Counted from the first letter of the stretch, positions 21,609 through 31,176 are shown. The stretch is 64,000 bases of DNA from Acinetobacter tianfuensis (GCF_003611465.1 NZ_RAXV01000021.1:1-64000), one strand, 5' to 3'. Notes: generated by a model not told the origin, from the letters alone. A program made the numbers and translations.

Positions 21609-22976
21609 ATGACCGAAAATCGGCCTTTTGATACTCAGCAAAAACTTTGGAAATCCTTTCTGATTTTTCTGATCCCTCTCATCGCCACCAATATTCTGCA
21701 AAACCTTTCAGGCACCGTAAATACAGTCTTTGTCGGACAGATGCTCGGCGTACATGCAATTGCGGCAGTCTCGGTATTTTTCCCTATTCTATTTTGCTTA
21801 ATGGCCTTCGTTATTGGGCTCTCTGCAGGCGCAACCGTTTTGGTCGGACAGGCATGGGGCGCAAAGAATATTGATAAAGTAAAAGGGGTCGTTGGCTCTA
21901 CGCTGTTTATGACCCTCATTGGCGGTACGCTGATTGCTTTTTTAGGCGTTATATTTGCTCAACATATTTTACTGGCTCTAGGCACAGACCCAGAGGTTCT
22001 GCATCTTTCTGTCCCTTATGTGCAATGGATGCTGGCTGGCAGCCCTTTGCTGTTTATTTATATTATTTATACTTCCATTTTACGCGGTGTCGGTGACAGC
22101 ACCACGCCGCTGATTGCTTCAGGCATGACTATTATCACTGGGCTCATAATTACGCCTGTGCTGATTATGGGTAAATTCGGCTTTCCAAAATTGGGGATCG
22201 TTGGCCCTGCTATTGCAACAACCATCGGTTTCAGTATTGCGCTGCTTTTTTTATATTTTTATTTAAATCAAAAAAATCATCCGCTGCGCCCAGATCGCGC
22301 TTTGCTGCGCCAAATCCGCTATCAGCCCGAATTAAGCAAAATTATTTTACGTTTAGGCATTCCGACAGGCATTCAAATGGTCACCACTTCTGTTGCCGGC
22401 CTTGTAATTGTTGGACTGGTTAACCGCTATGGCGCAGATGCAACCGCAGCATATGGCGCGGTCAATCAGGTACTGAACTATATTCAGTTTCCAGCGCTTT
22501 CGATTGCTATTGCAGCCTCTATTTTTGCGGCCCAAGCGATTGGCGCAGGCAAATCTGAGCTGCTCAATAAGGTCAACCGTACTGCCTTAGGCATGAATAT
22601 TCTATTTACTGGCACACTGGTTATTTTGGCTTATTTATTCTCCAAGTATTTAATGGCGCTATTCATTACAGACCCTCAAGTCGTCATTTTAGGACAAGAG
22701 CTGCTGTTCATTGTACTGTGGTCCATTCTATTCTTTGGCGCCAGCGCCATCTTTGCTTCCATTATGCGCGCCAGCGGAACGGTCACTGTTCCCATGATAA
22801 TTAATATTGCCGCCATTTTGCTGATTGAAGTGCCAGCCGCTTATCTATTCAGCGAATGGTGGGGCTTAAAAGGCATCTGGTATGCCTACGCCCTCGCCTT
22901 TGTCAGTTTATGCTTCATGCAAGGGCTGTATTATCAGTTTGTCTGGAAGAAAAAAACCATAACCTCGCTGATCTGA
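21609..22976 (+). CDS. MATE family multidrug/organic cation efflux transporter
   Basis: A 455-residue transporter with about twelve membrane helices in two homologous halves, of the NorM/DinF-type MATE family. Start taken as ATG 21609, preceded by AGGA (21599-21602) with six-base spacing; the frame also contains an upstream TTG. Family sequences include GTVNTVFVGQMLG near residue 30 and GVGDSTTPLIASGM near residue 160. MATE proteins export cationic drugs or metabolites in exchange for Na+ or H+; which ion cannot be told. It appears to stand alone. Confidence 0.93.
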   Translation: MTENRPFDTQQKLWKSFLIFLIPLIATNILQNLSGTVNTVFVGQMLGVHAIAAVSVFFPILFCLMAFVIGLSAGATVLVGQAWGAKNIDKVKGVVGSTLFMTLIGGTLIAFLGVIFAQHILLALGTDPEVLHLSVPYVQWMLAGSPLLFIYIIYTSILRGVGDSTTPLIASGMTIITGLIITPVLIMGKFGFPKLGIVGPAIATTIGFSIALLFLYFYLNQKNHPLRPDRALLRQIRYQPELSKIILRLGIPTGIQMVTTSVAGLVIVGLVNRYGADATAAYGAVNQVLNYIQFPALSIAIAASIFAAQAIGAGKSELLNKVNRTALGMNILFTGTLVILAYLFSKYLMALFITDPQVVILGQELLFIVLWSILFFGASAIFASIMRASGTVTVPMIINIAAILLIEVPAAYLFSEWWGLKGIWYAYALAFVSLCFMQGLYYQFVWKKKTITSLI

Positions 22977-23090
22977 CAGCTCGGCTGAAACATTGATCAG
23001 CTTTGAAATGAATTAAATGCTGTCAACCTATGGATATTTCGATACGGCTTTTCGGCTATGCAGTCATTAAAAACAGTTTTAAACAAAAAG

Positions 23091-23117
23091 AAAAAGCCCG
23101 CAATACGCGGACTTTTT
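23091..23117. terminator. bidirectional terminator between MATE and SDR genes
   Basis: AAAAAGCCCGC, AATAC loop, GCGGACTTTTT with one mismatch; A tract and T tract on opposite sides suit the two convergent genes. Confidence 0.7.
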
Positions 23118-23147
23118 ACTTAAAAATGTAAATCTAAGTTTTTAATA

Positions 23148-23984
23148 TTACTTATTTTTACCAATTTTTGTCGCCAAAGCAGTAATTTTTTGATAGCCCG
23201 TCGGCAATACACGCTGAATTAAATCCAATGCTTTCGCATCATTGCCAATCAGCAGACGGCGCTTATCTCTTTGCACTGCTTCTAAAATTTGACGCGCCGC
23301 TTCTTCTGGCGGGCAGCGCAGCAGCTTATTAAATGCTTTTGCCGACTTCTCAGGGTGCATGCCTAAGCTCTTCAAGCTGTCATTCATTTTCGCTGCATTG
23401 GCAATATTGGTGCGGATACCGCCCGGATGAACACACAGCGCGCTCACGCCTACATTTTCCATATCCAGCTCTTGACGCAATGATTCAGTAAATCCGCGTA
23501 CCGCAAATTTAGTCGCATTATAAGCAGACTGAGTCGGCTGCGCAGTTAAGCCAAACAGACTGGAAATATTAATGATATGGCCATCGCCAGTTTTCTTGAT
23601 CATCGGCAAAAATTCTTTTGTGCCGTACACAACACCCCAAAAATTGATATCAACAATCCACTCCAGCTCTTCATAGCTTGCGCCTTCAACGGTAGAACCC
23701 AATGCCACGCCGGCGTTGTTGAAAATCATATTGACAGAGCCGTGATTCTGCACCGTATCCTGCGCCCAGGCACGAACCTCTTCCAGCTTAGCCACATTGA
23801 CTTTTTTAGTGGTTACACGGACATTGCTGTCTTTAACCAATGCTGCTGTTGCTGCTAAACCCTGTTCATTTACATCACTTAGAGATAAATGACAGCCTTG
23901 CTTCGCCAGCAAAACAGCTAACTGCTGTCCAATACCTGAACCTGCACCTGTAATGGCTGCGACTTTATTTTTAAAATTTTTCAT
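23148..23984 (-). CDS. short-chain dehydrogenase/reductase
   Basis: A 278-residue NAD(P)-dependent SDR. The cofactor motif TGAGSGIG is near residue 12, NNAG near residue 88, and the catalytic Ser-Tyr-Lys triad is in the ISSLFG and YNATK segments. Start chosen at ATG 23984, behind a GGGA ribosome site; the frame is open to 24026 but the extra N-terminal residues are not SDR-like. Substrate unknown. It is divergent from a TetR gene, with a perfect palindrome between them, so that regulator probably controls it. Confidence 0.92.
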   Translation of the reverse strand: MKNFKNKVAAITGAGSGIGQQLAVLLAKQGCHLSLSDVNEQGLAATAALVKDSNVRVTTKKVNVAKLEEVRAWAQDTVQNHGSVNMIFNNAGVALGSTVEGASYEELEWIVDINFWGVVYGTKEFLPMIKKTGDGHIINISSLFGLTAQPTQSAYNATKFAVRGFTESLRQELDMENVGVSALCVHPGGIRTNIANAAKMNDSLKSLGMHPEKSAKAFNKLLRCPPEEAARQILEAVQRDKRRLLIGNDAKALDLIQRVLPTGYQKITALATKIGKNK

Positions 23985-24076
23985 CTGTTGTCCCTTTGCT
24001 ATTTTATTCCTGCACATAACACTCAAACAAATATCATCATTTTTATAAGTGCCGCAGATTCAAACCCAATATAGTT

Positions 24077-24096
24077 TTGACAATATATATTGTCAA
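24077..24096. promoter_or_regulatory. 20-bp perfect palindrome, probable TetR operator
   Basis: TTGACAATATATATTGTCAA lies in the divergent region between the SDR gene and the TetR gene, 93 bases from the SDR start. TetR dimers bind such inverted repeats, and the site also contains a -35-like TTGACA on each strand. Confidence 0.7.
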
Positions 24097-24210
24097 TATC
24101 ATCTTAGGACTCAGTCTTGACCAGACATTCACAAAAAGCAGCCATAGGTCAAAACTGATTTTGTTGTTAAGATTACAGACAAATGGAATAAGCGTGAGCA
24201 CACTTTACCA

Positions 24211-24903
24211 ATGACTGAATCAGATACAGAAGTGAAAGCAGTGACAGAAAAAAAGACTAAAGAACGGCAATTTAAAGGACTTTCACTGACCGAACGTAAA
24301 CAGCAGCGCCGTGAAAAACTGATTGAGGCAGGAATCGAAGCCTATGGCACACATGGCTTTTTCTCGGTCACAGTGAAAGATATTTGCAATGAAGCCAAGC
24401 TGACCGAACGTTATTTTTATGAGTCATTTAAAAAGAGCGAAAACTTATTCCAAACCATCTTCCTGCAGCTGATCGATCAGCTGCAGCAAAATGTCATGCA
24501 AGCCATCATGCAGGCATCCGCAGATCCTAAAAAAATGATTGAAGCTGGCTTAAATGCCCTGCTGACCACTTTAAAAAATAATCCGCGTATGGCGCGCATT
24601 ATTTATGTCGATGCCATGCTGGTGCAAGAACTGCATAATCAGGCCACAATTCATGAAACCATGTCGCGTTTTGACCGCATGATTCAAGCTTTTGTGATGC
24701 TGATGATGCCTCATATCAACCGCTCAGAAAGCGAAATTTCTTTTGTCTCGACAGGTTTAAACGGCTACGTTACACAAATTGCCATCCGTTGGGTTATGAG
24801 CGGATTCAAGCAGTCTAAAGAAGAAGTTTTATCATCATGCAGCATCGTTTTTTTAGCATTGCTGGAATCATTTTCAGAAAATTCATCTGCAGCAAAAATG
24901 TAA
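24211..24903 (+). CDS. TetR family transcriptional regulator
   Basis: A 230-residue regulator with a charged N-terminal extension (residues 1-30), the TetR helix-turn-helix (LIEAGIEAYGTHGFFSVTVK, then DICNEAKLTERYFYESFKKS) and a helical ligand-binding part. The ligand is unknown. Its gene is divergent from the SDR gene and a 20-bp palindrome lies between them, so control of the SDR and of itself is inferred. Confidence 0.9.
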   Translation: MTESDTEVKAVTEKKTKERQFKGLSLTERKQQRREKLIEAGIEAYGTHGFFSVTVKDICNEAKLTERYFYESFKKSENLFQTIFLQLIDQLQQNVMQAIMQASADPKKMIEAGLNALLTTLKNNPRMARIIYVDAMLVQELHNQATIHETMSRFDRMIQAFVMLMMPHINRSESEISFVSTGLNGYVTQIAIRWVMSGFKQSKEEVLSSCSIVFLALLESFSENSSAAKM

Positions 24904-25044
24904 AATATCACCTCATCAGGCAGCGCGCTGACGCATATAAAATGCCCGAAAAGCATAAAAATAGGTAACGCTGCTGAAACCATACCCAATAATTTGTGAC
25001 AAAAGTTTGCAAAAATGGCGTTTATACACACAACTGCAATGATA

Positions 25045-25078
25045 CTGTCATAATTAATCTTTGTAATGAGCCTGTCAT
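25045..25078 (+). promoter_or_regulatory. putative Pho box upstream of phoB
   Basis: TTGTAAT (25061-25067), four bases, then CTGTCAT (25072-25078) gives two half-sites 11 bp apart as in the Pho box consensus; another perfect CTGTCAT half-site is at 25045-25051. It ends about 50 bases before phoB, suggesting autoregulation by phosphorylated PhoB. Confidence 0.55.
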
Positions 25079-25126
25079 AAAGATAAGACGGTCAGCCGTT
25101 AACAACCATGAATAGGGTATTGCGCT

Positions 25127-25837
25127 GTGAAAGATGACTACATTTTAATTGTTGATGATGAACTCCCAATTCGGGAAATGATCCATACCGCTTTAGATAT
25201 GGCAGGTTTTCAGTGTCAGCAAGCTGAAGATGCACGTCAGGCGCATCAAATGATTGTTGACCAGCGCCCTGCATTAATTTTGCTGGACTGGATGATGCCG
25301 GGCGGCGTCAGCGGTGTTGATTTGTGCCGCCGTTTAAAACGCGATGAAACCTTATCTGAAATTCCAGTCATCATGCTGACGGCACGCAGTGAAGAAGATC
25401 ATAAAGTGCAAGGCTTGGATGCCGGTGCAGATGACTACATGACCAAGCCATTTTCTACCCGTGAGCTGGTATCACGCATTAAAGCCGTGCTGCGCCGTTC
25501 AAATGCGCTCAGCGGCGAAAAAACCATTGATGCCAATGGCCTTGTCCTAGATCCAATGAGCCAGCGCGTCAGCTTTGGCGAACATATTTTAGAAATGGGC
25601 CCAACTGAATACCGCCTGCTGGCATTTTTCATGACTCATCCTGAACGCGCTTATACCCGCGCTCAGCTGCTGGACCAAGTCTGGGGCGGCAATGTCTACA
25701 TCGAAGACCGCACCATTGACGTACACATCCGGCGTTTGCGCAAAGTGCTTGAACCCTACAATGCAGACCGTTTTGTACAAACCGTCCGCGGCACAGGCTA
25801 CCGCTTCTCCACCCGCGCGGATACAGTTTTAGGTTAA
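25127..25837 (+). CDS. phoB: phosphate regulon response regulator PhoB
   Basis: A 236-residue OmpR-type response regulator starting at GTG 25127. The receiver domain (residues 5-120) has acidic residues DDE near 10-12, phospho-acceptor Asp in [12 protein letters not shown] near residue 54, and Lys in MTKPF near residue 105. The C-terminal winged helix ([20 protein letters not shown]) binds DNA. Its order before a PhoR-type kinase and the Pho-box-like repeats upstream support PhoB. Confidence 0.94.
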   Translation: MKDDYILIVDDELPIREMIHTALDMAGFQCQQAEDARQAHQMIVDQRPALILLDWMMPGGVSGVDLCRRLKRDETLSEIPVIMLTARSEEDHKVQGLDAGADDYMTKPFSTRELVSRIKAVLRRSNALSGEKTIDANGLVLDPMSQRVSFGEHILEMGPTEYRLLAFFMTHPERAYTRAQLLDQVWGGNVYIEDRTIDVHIRRLRKVLEPYNADRFVQTVRGTGYRFSTRADTVLG

Positions 25838-25846
25838 TTCAAATTT

Positions 25847-27205
25847 ATGTACGAACCCTACCCTGTCCCTGAGTTAGCCAGCGAACATAAAAAATTCCGT
25901 TACAGCAGCTTATGGACATTTGCCAAGCAGGATTTGCGCCTGCTTGCTTTTTTTCTGCTTATTGCAAGCCTCATCGGTTTTGGCATTGGGTATTTCTGGA
26001 TTTTTATCGGTATCGCATTTGCTGTATTTTTCTTGCTGCAATTGCGCTCACTGTATTTAGTCAATGACTGGATTTCTAACCGCCCTTATGATGTGCCGCC
26101 AAATTTAAATGGCATTTGGGGCGCATTGCTGTTCAATGTCTACCGCGCCCAGCGTCAGGAACGTATTGTTCAGGCGGAAATGGTCGGCTTGATCGACCGG
26201 GCACAGTCTTCACTGGTTGCTTTGGCTGAAGCTGTGGTGCTGATTGATGAAATGCATCAAATTGAATGGTGGAACCCTGCTGCGCAGCAGCTGCTGGGCT
26301 TTCAGGAACTGGACCGCGGACGCAATATTTTAACAATCTTGCGCCAGCCGAGCTTCATTGAATATTTCAACAATTTGAACATGGCGCCAGACGGCCTGAA
26401 AATGAAATCTTCAGTATTGGAAGATCATTATGTACAGGTCAAGCTGACCCGTTTTGGCGGCGAAAGCCGTTTGCTGGTGGCATATGACGTGACACGCATG
26501 CACAATCTGGAACAGATGCGCAAAGACTTTGTCGATAATATCTCGCATGAGCTGCGTACACCGTTAACCGTACTCAGCGGCTATATCGAAACATTCACCG
26601 ACCAAGAAGACCTCAATCCGCGCTGGAAACGCGCGTTTGACCAAATGCAGGCGCAAACACGGCGCATGAATGCACTGGTCAATGACCTACTTTTGCTGTC
26701 ACGCTTGGAAAATGAAAAGAAAATTGCTAAAAATCAGATCATTGAAATGCCAAGCCTAATGAATCAGCTGTATGACGATGCACATGCCTACAATGTCGAT
26801 TATGGCCATACATTGAATTTAGAGATTGACAGCCACTGTGACCTGATTGGCTCAGATATTGAATTGGCCAGCGCTTTCAGCAACCTTATTACCAATGCCA
26901 TTAAATACACACCTAAAGGCGGTACAGTGACCATTGGCTGGCATGATGATGGCGAACAAGGCTGTTTTACCGTTCAGGATACAGGCATCGGCATTGACCC
27001 CAAACATTTGCCGCGCCTGACTGAGCGCTTCTACCGTGTAGACAGTGCCCGCAGCCGTCAAACAGGAGGCACTGGCCTCGGTCTTGCCATTGTGAAACAT
27101 GTACTTATGCAGCATCAGGCTTATTTAGAAATTGAGTCTAAAGAAAACCAAGGCTCTTTGTTTAAGGTCATTTTCCCTAAAGAACGCCTCTACCGCGTGA
27201 GTTAA
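25847..27205 (+). CDS. phoR: phosphate regulon sensor histidine kinase PhoR
   Basis: A 452-residue kinase. Two membrane helices lie at about residues 27-65 with almost no periplasmic loop, as in PhoR; then a PAS domain (about 115-215), HisKA with phospho-His in NISHELRTPL, and an ATPase domain with N box (SNLITNAIKYTPKGG), G1 (DTGIGI) and G2 (GTGLGLAIVKH). It starts 9 bases after the phoB stop, forming a phoBR operon. PhoR responds to phosphate status through the Pst transporter, which is not in this window. Confidence 0.94.
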   Translation: MYEPYPVPELASEHKKFRYSSLWTFAKQDLRLLAFFLLIASLIGFGIGYFWIFIGIAFAVFFLLQLRSLYLVNDWISNRPYDVPPNLNGIWGALLFNVYRAQRQERIVQAEMVGLIDRAQSSLVALAEAVVLIDEMHQIEWWNPAAQQLLGFQELDRGRNILTILRQPSFIEYFNNLNMAPDGLKMKSSVLEDHYVQVKLTRFGGESRLLVAYDVTRMHNLEQMRKDFVDNISHELRTPLTVLSGYIETFTDQEDLNPRWKRAFDQMQAQTRRMNALVNDLLLLSRLENEKKIAKNQIIEMPSLMNQLYDDAHAYNVDYGHTLNLEIDSHCDLIGSDIELASAFSNLITNAIKYTPKGGTVTIGWHDDGEQGCFTVQDTGIGIDPKHLPRLTERFYRVDSARSRQTGGTGLGLAIVKHVLMQHQAYLEIESKENQGSLFKVIFPKERLYRVS

Positions 27206-27210
27206 GCAAC

Positions 27211-27240
27211 ATAAAAAATGGGCAGATGCCCGTTTTTTCA
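27211..27240 (+). terminator. terminator after phoR
   Basis: AAAAAATGGGCA, GA, TGCCCGTTTTTT; A tract on the other side lets it serve the convergent GST gene too. Confidence 0.8.
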
Positions 27241-27241
27241 T

Positions 27242-27898
27242 CTAATTGCGCTTTTCCAGCGCACGCTCTTTGGCTAATGCGCGCTGAAAAGCAGGCCTTG
27301 CCTGAATACGCGCTGCATAAGCATCAATATGTTTCCATTGTCCGCGCAAACGCTCCTGTACAGCCAGGACTGGAAAACTCATCTGAATATCGGCAAAACT
27401 AAAATTGCCTGCAGTAAATTCATACTGGCTGAAATGCTGTTCTAAAAACTGAAGATGTGCAGGCAAACGCTTTCCTACAAAACCGTCTCTTACCCCATCA
27501 CAAATTTTTTTTGCAAAAGGGCGAACCAGCAAAGGCACATGGCTGGGCATTTTTTCCATCACCAATGTCATCACCAGCAACGGCATCAAAGAGGCTTCCG
27601 CATAATGCATCCAGTAACGGTACTGCTGCCGAAATTTCTCATCCGCGGGCTTAAATAATGATGCTGTATCAAACGTTTCCTGCAGATATTCTAAAATCAC
27701 AGCAGATTCTGCAATCACTGCATCATCGTGCTGCAGCACTGGCGCTTTGCCCAGAGGATGCACGTATTTTAATTCAGGCGCCCCAGAATAGTCAGCCTGA
27801 CGGCGGTAATACTTCAGCTCATAATCGAGCGCCAATTCCTCTAAAGCCCATAAAATTCGAAATGAACGGGATTTTTCCAAATGATGCAGCGTCAGCAT
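27242..27898 (-). CDS. glutathione S-transferase family protein
   Basis: A 218-residue GST: N-terminal thioredoxin-like domain (MLTLHHLEKSRSFRILWALE, and AVIAESAVILEYL with the glutathione-binding Glu-Ser pair) and a helical C-terminal domain (FSFADIQMSFPVLAV carries the conserved N-capping box Asp). The substrate is unknown; the sequence resembles the YfcG/Gtt2-like bacterial GSTs only in general terms. It precedes an OsmC-type gene in the reverse orientation order but a terminator separates them. Confidence 0.9.
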   Translation of the reverse strand: MLTLHHLEKSRSFRILWALEELALDYELKYYRRQADYSGAPELKYVHPLGKAPVLQHDDAVIAESAVILEYLQETFDTASLFKPADEKFRQQYRYWMHYAEASLMPLLVMTLVMEKMPSHVPLLVRPFAKKICDGVRDGFVGKRLPAHLQFLEQHFSQYEFTAGNFSFADIQMSFPVLAVQERLRGQWKHIDAYAARIQARPAFQRALAKERALEKRN

Positions 27899-27949
27899 AT
27901 TTTAAGTCTCTCTTCGCATGTTTTTATAAATATTGCAGCGGCTGCCGCG

Positions 27950-27982
27950 CATAAAAAACGCTGGCAAAAGCCAGCGTTTTTT
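27950..27982. terminator. terminator after the OsmC-family gene
   Basis: AAAAAACGCTGGC, AAAA loop, GCCAGCGTTTTTT: a strong symmetrical stem with A and T tracts, immediately after the OsmC stop (minus strand). Confidence 0.85.
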
Positions 27983-28379
27983 AGACAAGTGCTGTATGAA
28001 TTTCAACACTGCGCAGCAAGGTTTTAGTCACAGGTGTTTTTGAACAAATGGCCAGCACCTTTTCCTGCATTTCTTCACTCATCGGCGAGCTGAAATGCAG
28101 ACGGCGTTCAATCCACTCTTTGCCTTCACGGTTCGCATTAAACTCTGCTTCAACACGGAACTCGCCAAAATCTATTGCCTTATGCTGTGCATACATGCGC
28201 AAAGTAATCATGGTGCATGAAATCAAGCCAGTGCATATAAAATCATACGGCGCCAAACCTGTATCACCGCCGCCAAAAGATTCAGGCTTATCGGTCAGCA
28301 GCTGGTGCTTGCCGCTGCTGACTTGGCCTGACCATGGCGCTGGCAATGTATCTACTTGAGCTTTTGCAATCACACCCAT
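27981..28379 (-). CDS. OsmC family peroxiredoxin-like protein
   Basis: A 132-residue OsmC/Ohr superfamily protein. One redox Cys is in FICTGLISC near residue 50 (two Cys close together) and the other near the end in VLAICSKTPVT, the usual two-Cys arrangement for thiol-dependent reduction of organic hydroperoxides. The sequence FGGGDTGLAPYDFI fits the family. It may be co-transcribed with the pirin-like gene upstream (39-base gap). Confidence 0.88.
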   Translation of the reverse strand: MGVIAKAQVDTLPAPWSGQVSSGKHQLLTDKPESFGGGDTGLAPYDFICTGLISCTMITLRMYAQHKAIDFGEFRVEAEFNANREGKEWIERRLHFSSPMSEEMQEKVLAICSKTPVTKTLLRSVEIHTALV

Positions 28380-28418
28380 TATTTATCCTCTTGCATTATT
28401 ATTGTCCGTTCAGCGCGC

Positions 28419-29369
28419 TTATTTTGAAGCGTGCATTTTGTCTGGGAAAACTGGCGCTTCCAAACGCGGGCCATCATAGCTTGGAATGGAGCCAAAACGC
28501 TCATCTTCATTAATCCATTGCTCACGGGCAATGCACAGCTCTTCCTGCGTACGGCCTACAAAATTCCACCAGAGCAGAATTGGCGTTTCAAATGGTTCAC
28601 CGCCCAGCAGCAGCACGCGGCTGTTGGCATGAATTTCAATATCTACATGCTCCAAGCCCGGCTCTAAGACCACCATATTATCTGCCGTCAATTCATGACC
28701 GTTAATATGCGCAGTCCCTTCTAAAGCCATAAAGCCATATTCGAATTCAGGATTAAGCGGCAAACGGCTGCGGACATTATCCTTTGCTTCCAAGTCAACA
28801 CCAAGCAATTCTGTATGAACAGCCACCGGCGACTTAGTATTTAAATATTCACCAACCAATACCGTAATATCAATTCCATCCTGCTGGACTACAGGCAGCT
28901 CTGGATAATTTTGAAATGCCGGCTCAATATTCAGCTTGTCATCCGGCAATGCAATCCACAGCTGCGCCGCATGCATATGCGTTTCATTTTCTGGCGCAAC
29001 TTCAGTATGCGAAATGCCTCGGCCTGCCGTCATCAAGTTCACTTGGCGCGGACGGATCAGCTGATTGGTCGTGCCTAGGCTGTCGCTATGCAGCATCGTT
29101 CCTTCAATCATCCACGTAAATGTCTGCAGGCCAATATGCGGGTGCGGACCGACATCCAGCCCTTCTCCTTGCGGAAAAACCACAGGGCCGGCATGATCTA
29201 AAAAGCACCATGCGCCAATCATACGTTTATGGCGGCTCGGCAGCGCACGCTTAATCACCGTGCCTTGCCCAATTTCAGCACTGCGCAGAGGGAAATTTTG
29301 AATAAACTGATTTACATATTTTTCACAGTCATCAGAATGTGAAAGTTCCGTATCATTGGTATTGCTCAT
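28419..29369 (-). CDS. pirin family protein
   Basis: A 316-residue bicupin of the pirin family. The metal-binding cupin motif is visible in GPHPHIGLQTFTWMIEG and the later SHTEVAPENETHMH. Bacterial pirins are quercetinase-like or regulatory proteins; function here is unknown. Full length. The upstream intergenic region (29370-29751) may hold its promoter on the minus strand. Confidence 0.9.
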   Translation of the reverse strand: MSNTNDTELSHSDDCEKYVNQFIQNFPLRSAEIGQGTVIKRALPSRHKRMIGAWCFLDHAGPVVFPQGEGLDVGPHPHIGLQTFTWMIEGTMLHSDSLGTTNQLIRPRQVNLMTAGRGISHTEVAPENETHMHAAQLWIALPDDKLNIEPAFQNYPELPVVQQDGIDITVLVGEYLNTKSPVAVHTELLGVDLEAKDNVRSRLPLNPEFEYGFMALEGTAHINGHELTADNMVVLEPGLEHVDIEIHANSRVLLLGGEPFETPILLWWNFVGRTQEELCIAREQWINEDERFGSIPSYDGPRLEAPVFPDKMHASK

Positions 29370-29751
29370 GGTTCTATCCTGAAACGAGTGAATACTGAAT
29401 TAAGCATATTTAATCCTATAGTAATGCCTGATCCTGCTGAAGCATATGCCTTCCTTAATATGCAGTATTGTAAAAATAGGACAATACTTTTTTTGTGAGC
29501 AAATTTTGACATTTGAACACCCGTGATTTTCCAGCCCGCAAATGCGTTCTTTGGGTACTTAAAAAAATTTAGCCCAGCCTTCAGACTAACGGTGTCCTAA
29601 AATAAAGATTTTTTACTGATTTTCGGCTAGTATTTACACACATATTGTTTAAAAAAATATCAAAATTCCCTGTTTTCAGGGAGTGCTTTTTTTTATAAAA
29701 GTTTTGATAATCAAAGATTGAATAAATCTTGCGTAGTGCAGGAACAATAAT
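29370..29751. other. 382-base intergenic region with two hairpin-T-tract structures
   Basis: No credible protein gene. It contains GTATTGT (29465-29471) pairing with ACAATAC (29481-29487) followed by seven T, and TTCCCTG, TTTT, CAGGGA followed by GTGC and an eight-T run (29664-29693). Both point along the plus strand, although no plus-strand gene ends just upstream, so a small RNA is possible (see findings). It must also hold promoters for the pirin and GGDEF genes. Confidence 0.5.
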
Positions 29752-31083
29752 ATGGCGTCAGCATCTCAGACTGAAGGCAGCCTTAATTCTAAGTCTTATG
29801 CTTCAGATCGGCATTTGCTCAGACCAGAAGAGCACAATGCAGCACACCGCAGTGTCATAGAGTTGGCGCTAGCTGACCCGCGGGCTCAAATTCCTGCATG
29901 CTTTCAAGCCTCTTATTTACGCTATCAATATTTTCAGCAGCGCCACTCGCTGATTCAAATCAACTACATCACCCAGCTGGTATTTCTGCTGTATTACTTT
30001 GCAGACATGCTGATTATTCCGGATATGCAGCTGTATTCCGCAAGCTTTCGGCTTGGCTTGGCCGCAGCAGTCATGAGCGCATGCTTTTTTCTGATCCGCT
30101 ATAAACAAAATATTCTATGGGCTGACATCGTGCTCCCGATCGGCACTGTGTTCAGCATGGGACTGTGGATTTATATGCTGCTGCACTCCAACAGCCCGTG
30201 GACCGATCACTATCTGTTTGTTTCTGTGATATTCATCCTCATTGCCAATATGGGCGTGCAGGTTACATTTAAGCCCGCCTTTTATGCATCGGCCTGCATC
30301 GCTCTGATCGCAGCTTTTGGCGCAGCGGCCTTAATGACCTTTCCGCAAATGACCATTTTTGCATTAACCTTCAGCCCAATTTGCTTATTCAGCCTCTATA
30401 TCAGCTGGAATAATACCTTAAATGGCAGACGCTCTTTCCTGCGCACGCTGCTGGATGAATGGTATTTAAATAATTTAAATGATCTAGCGCATACCGATGA
30501 ACTGACTCAACTGTATAACCGCCGCCAGTTTGTTTATGCAGCGGAACATAAAATTCATGAATGGCCAACCTCCGCGGCCACTTGCCTGCTGATGTTTGAT
30601 GTCGATCATTTTAAGAAGGTCAACGATACTTATGGTCATGATGTGGGTGACCAAGTGCTGCAGATTATTGCTAATACGGCCCGTAAAGAAATGCGTCACA
30701 ACGATATTTTGGCGCGATTCGGCGGAGAGGAATTTATTGTCCTAATCCCAGAAACACAAATTGAAGACAGCTTGATGATTGCTGAGCGCATCCGTCAAAG
30801 CATTGCGCAAGAACAGCTGTACCTAAAGCCTGATATGAAATTGAAATTCACCGTTTCTATTGGAGTCGCCCAGCTGAACTCGCCGCAGCAAGACTTAGAT
30901 GAGCTGATTAAACAAGCGGATATTGCACTCTACCAAGCCAAAGAACGCGGGCGAAACCGTGTTGTGCGCTATGATCCCTCTATGTCTGCTCCACCGGAAA
31001 AAATCAATCAGCATCCAGACCCTGCTGCCCTGCAGCGTATCCGTGATTTAAAAAACAATCCTTCGGGCGTCTCTATTCTTTGA
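29752..31083 (+). CDS. membrane-bound diguanylate cyclase (GGDEF)
   Basis: A 443-residue protein. Residues about 70-215 hold five to six membrane helices without an obvious sensory loop; the GGDEF domain follows (residues 235-415). The active site reads FGGEEF near residue 322, the metal-binding Asp is in LLMFDVDHFKKVNDTYGH, and the inhibitory I-site RxxD is intact (RHND eight residues before GGEEF). It should make cyclic di-GMP from GTP and be feedback-inhibited. No EAL or HD-GYP domain. It is monocistronic. Confidence 0.93.
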   Translation: MASASQTEGSLNSKSYASDRHLLRPEEHNAAHRSVIELALADPRAQIPACFQASYLRYQYFQQRHSLIQINYITQLVFLLYYFADMLIIPDMQLYSASFRLGLAAAVMSACFFLIRYKQNILWADIVLPIGTVFSMGLWIYMLLHSNSPWTDHYLFVSVIFILIANMGVQVTFKPAFYASACIALIAAFGAAALMTFPQMTIFALTFSPICLFSLYISWNNTLNGRRSFLRTLLDEWYLNNLNDLAHTDELTQLYNRRQFVYAAEHKIHEWPTSAATCLLMFDVDHFKKVNDTYGHDVGDQVLQIIANTARKEMRHNDILARFGGEEFIVLIPETQIEDSLMIAERIRQSIAQEQLYLKPDMKLKFTVSIGVAQLNSPQQDLDELIKQADIALYQAKERGRNRVVRYDPSMSAPPEKINQHPDPAALQRIRDLKNNPSGVSIL

Positions 31084-31176
31084 GTAAATTTTCACCTATA
31101 CTTTTTTTATACTGCATAACAGCAGTAAAAACCCAATAAAAATTGTGAATTCAATACTTTAGACAAACAAAATTGA

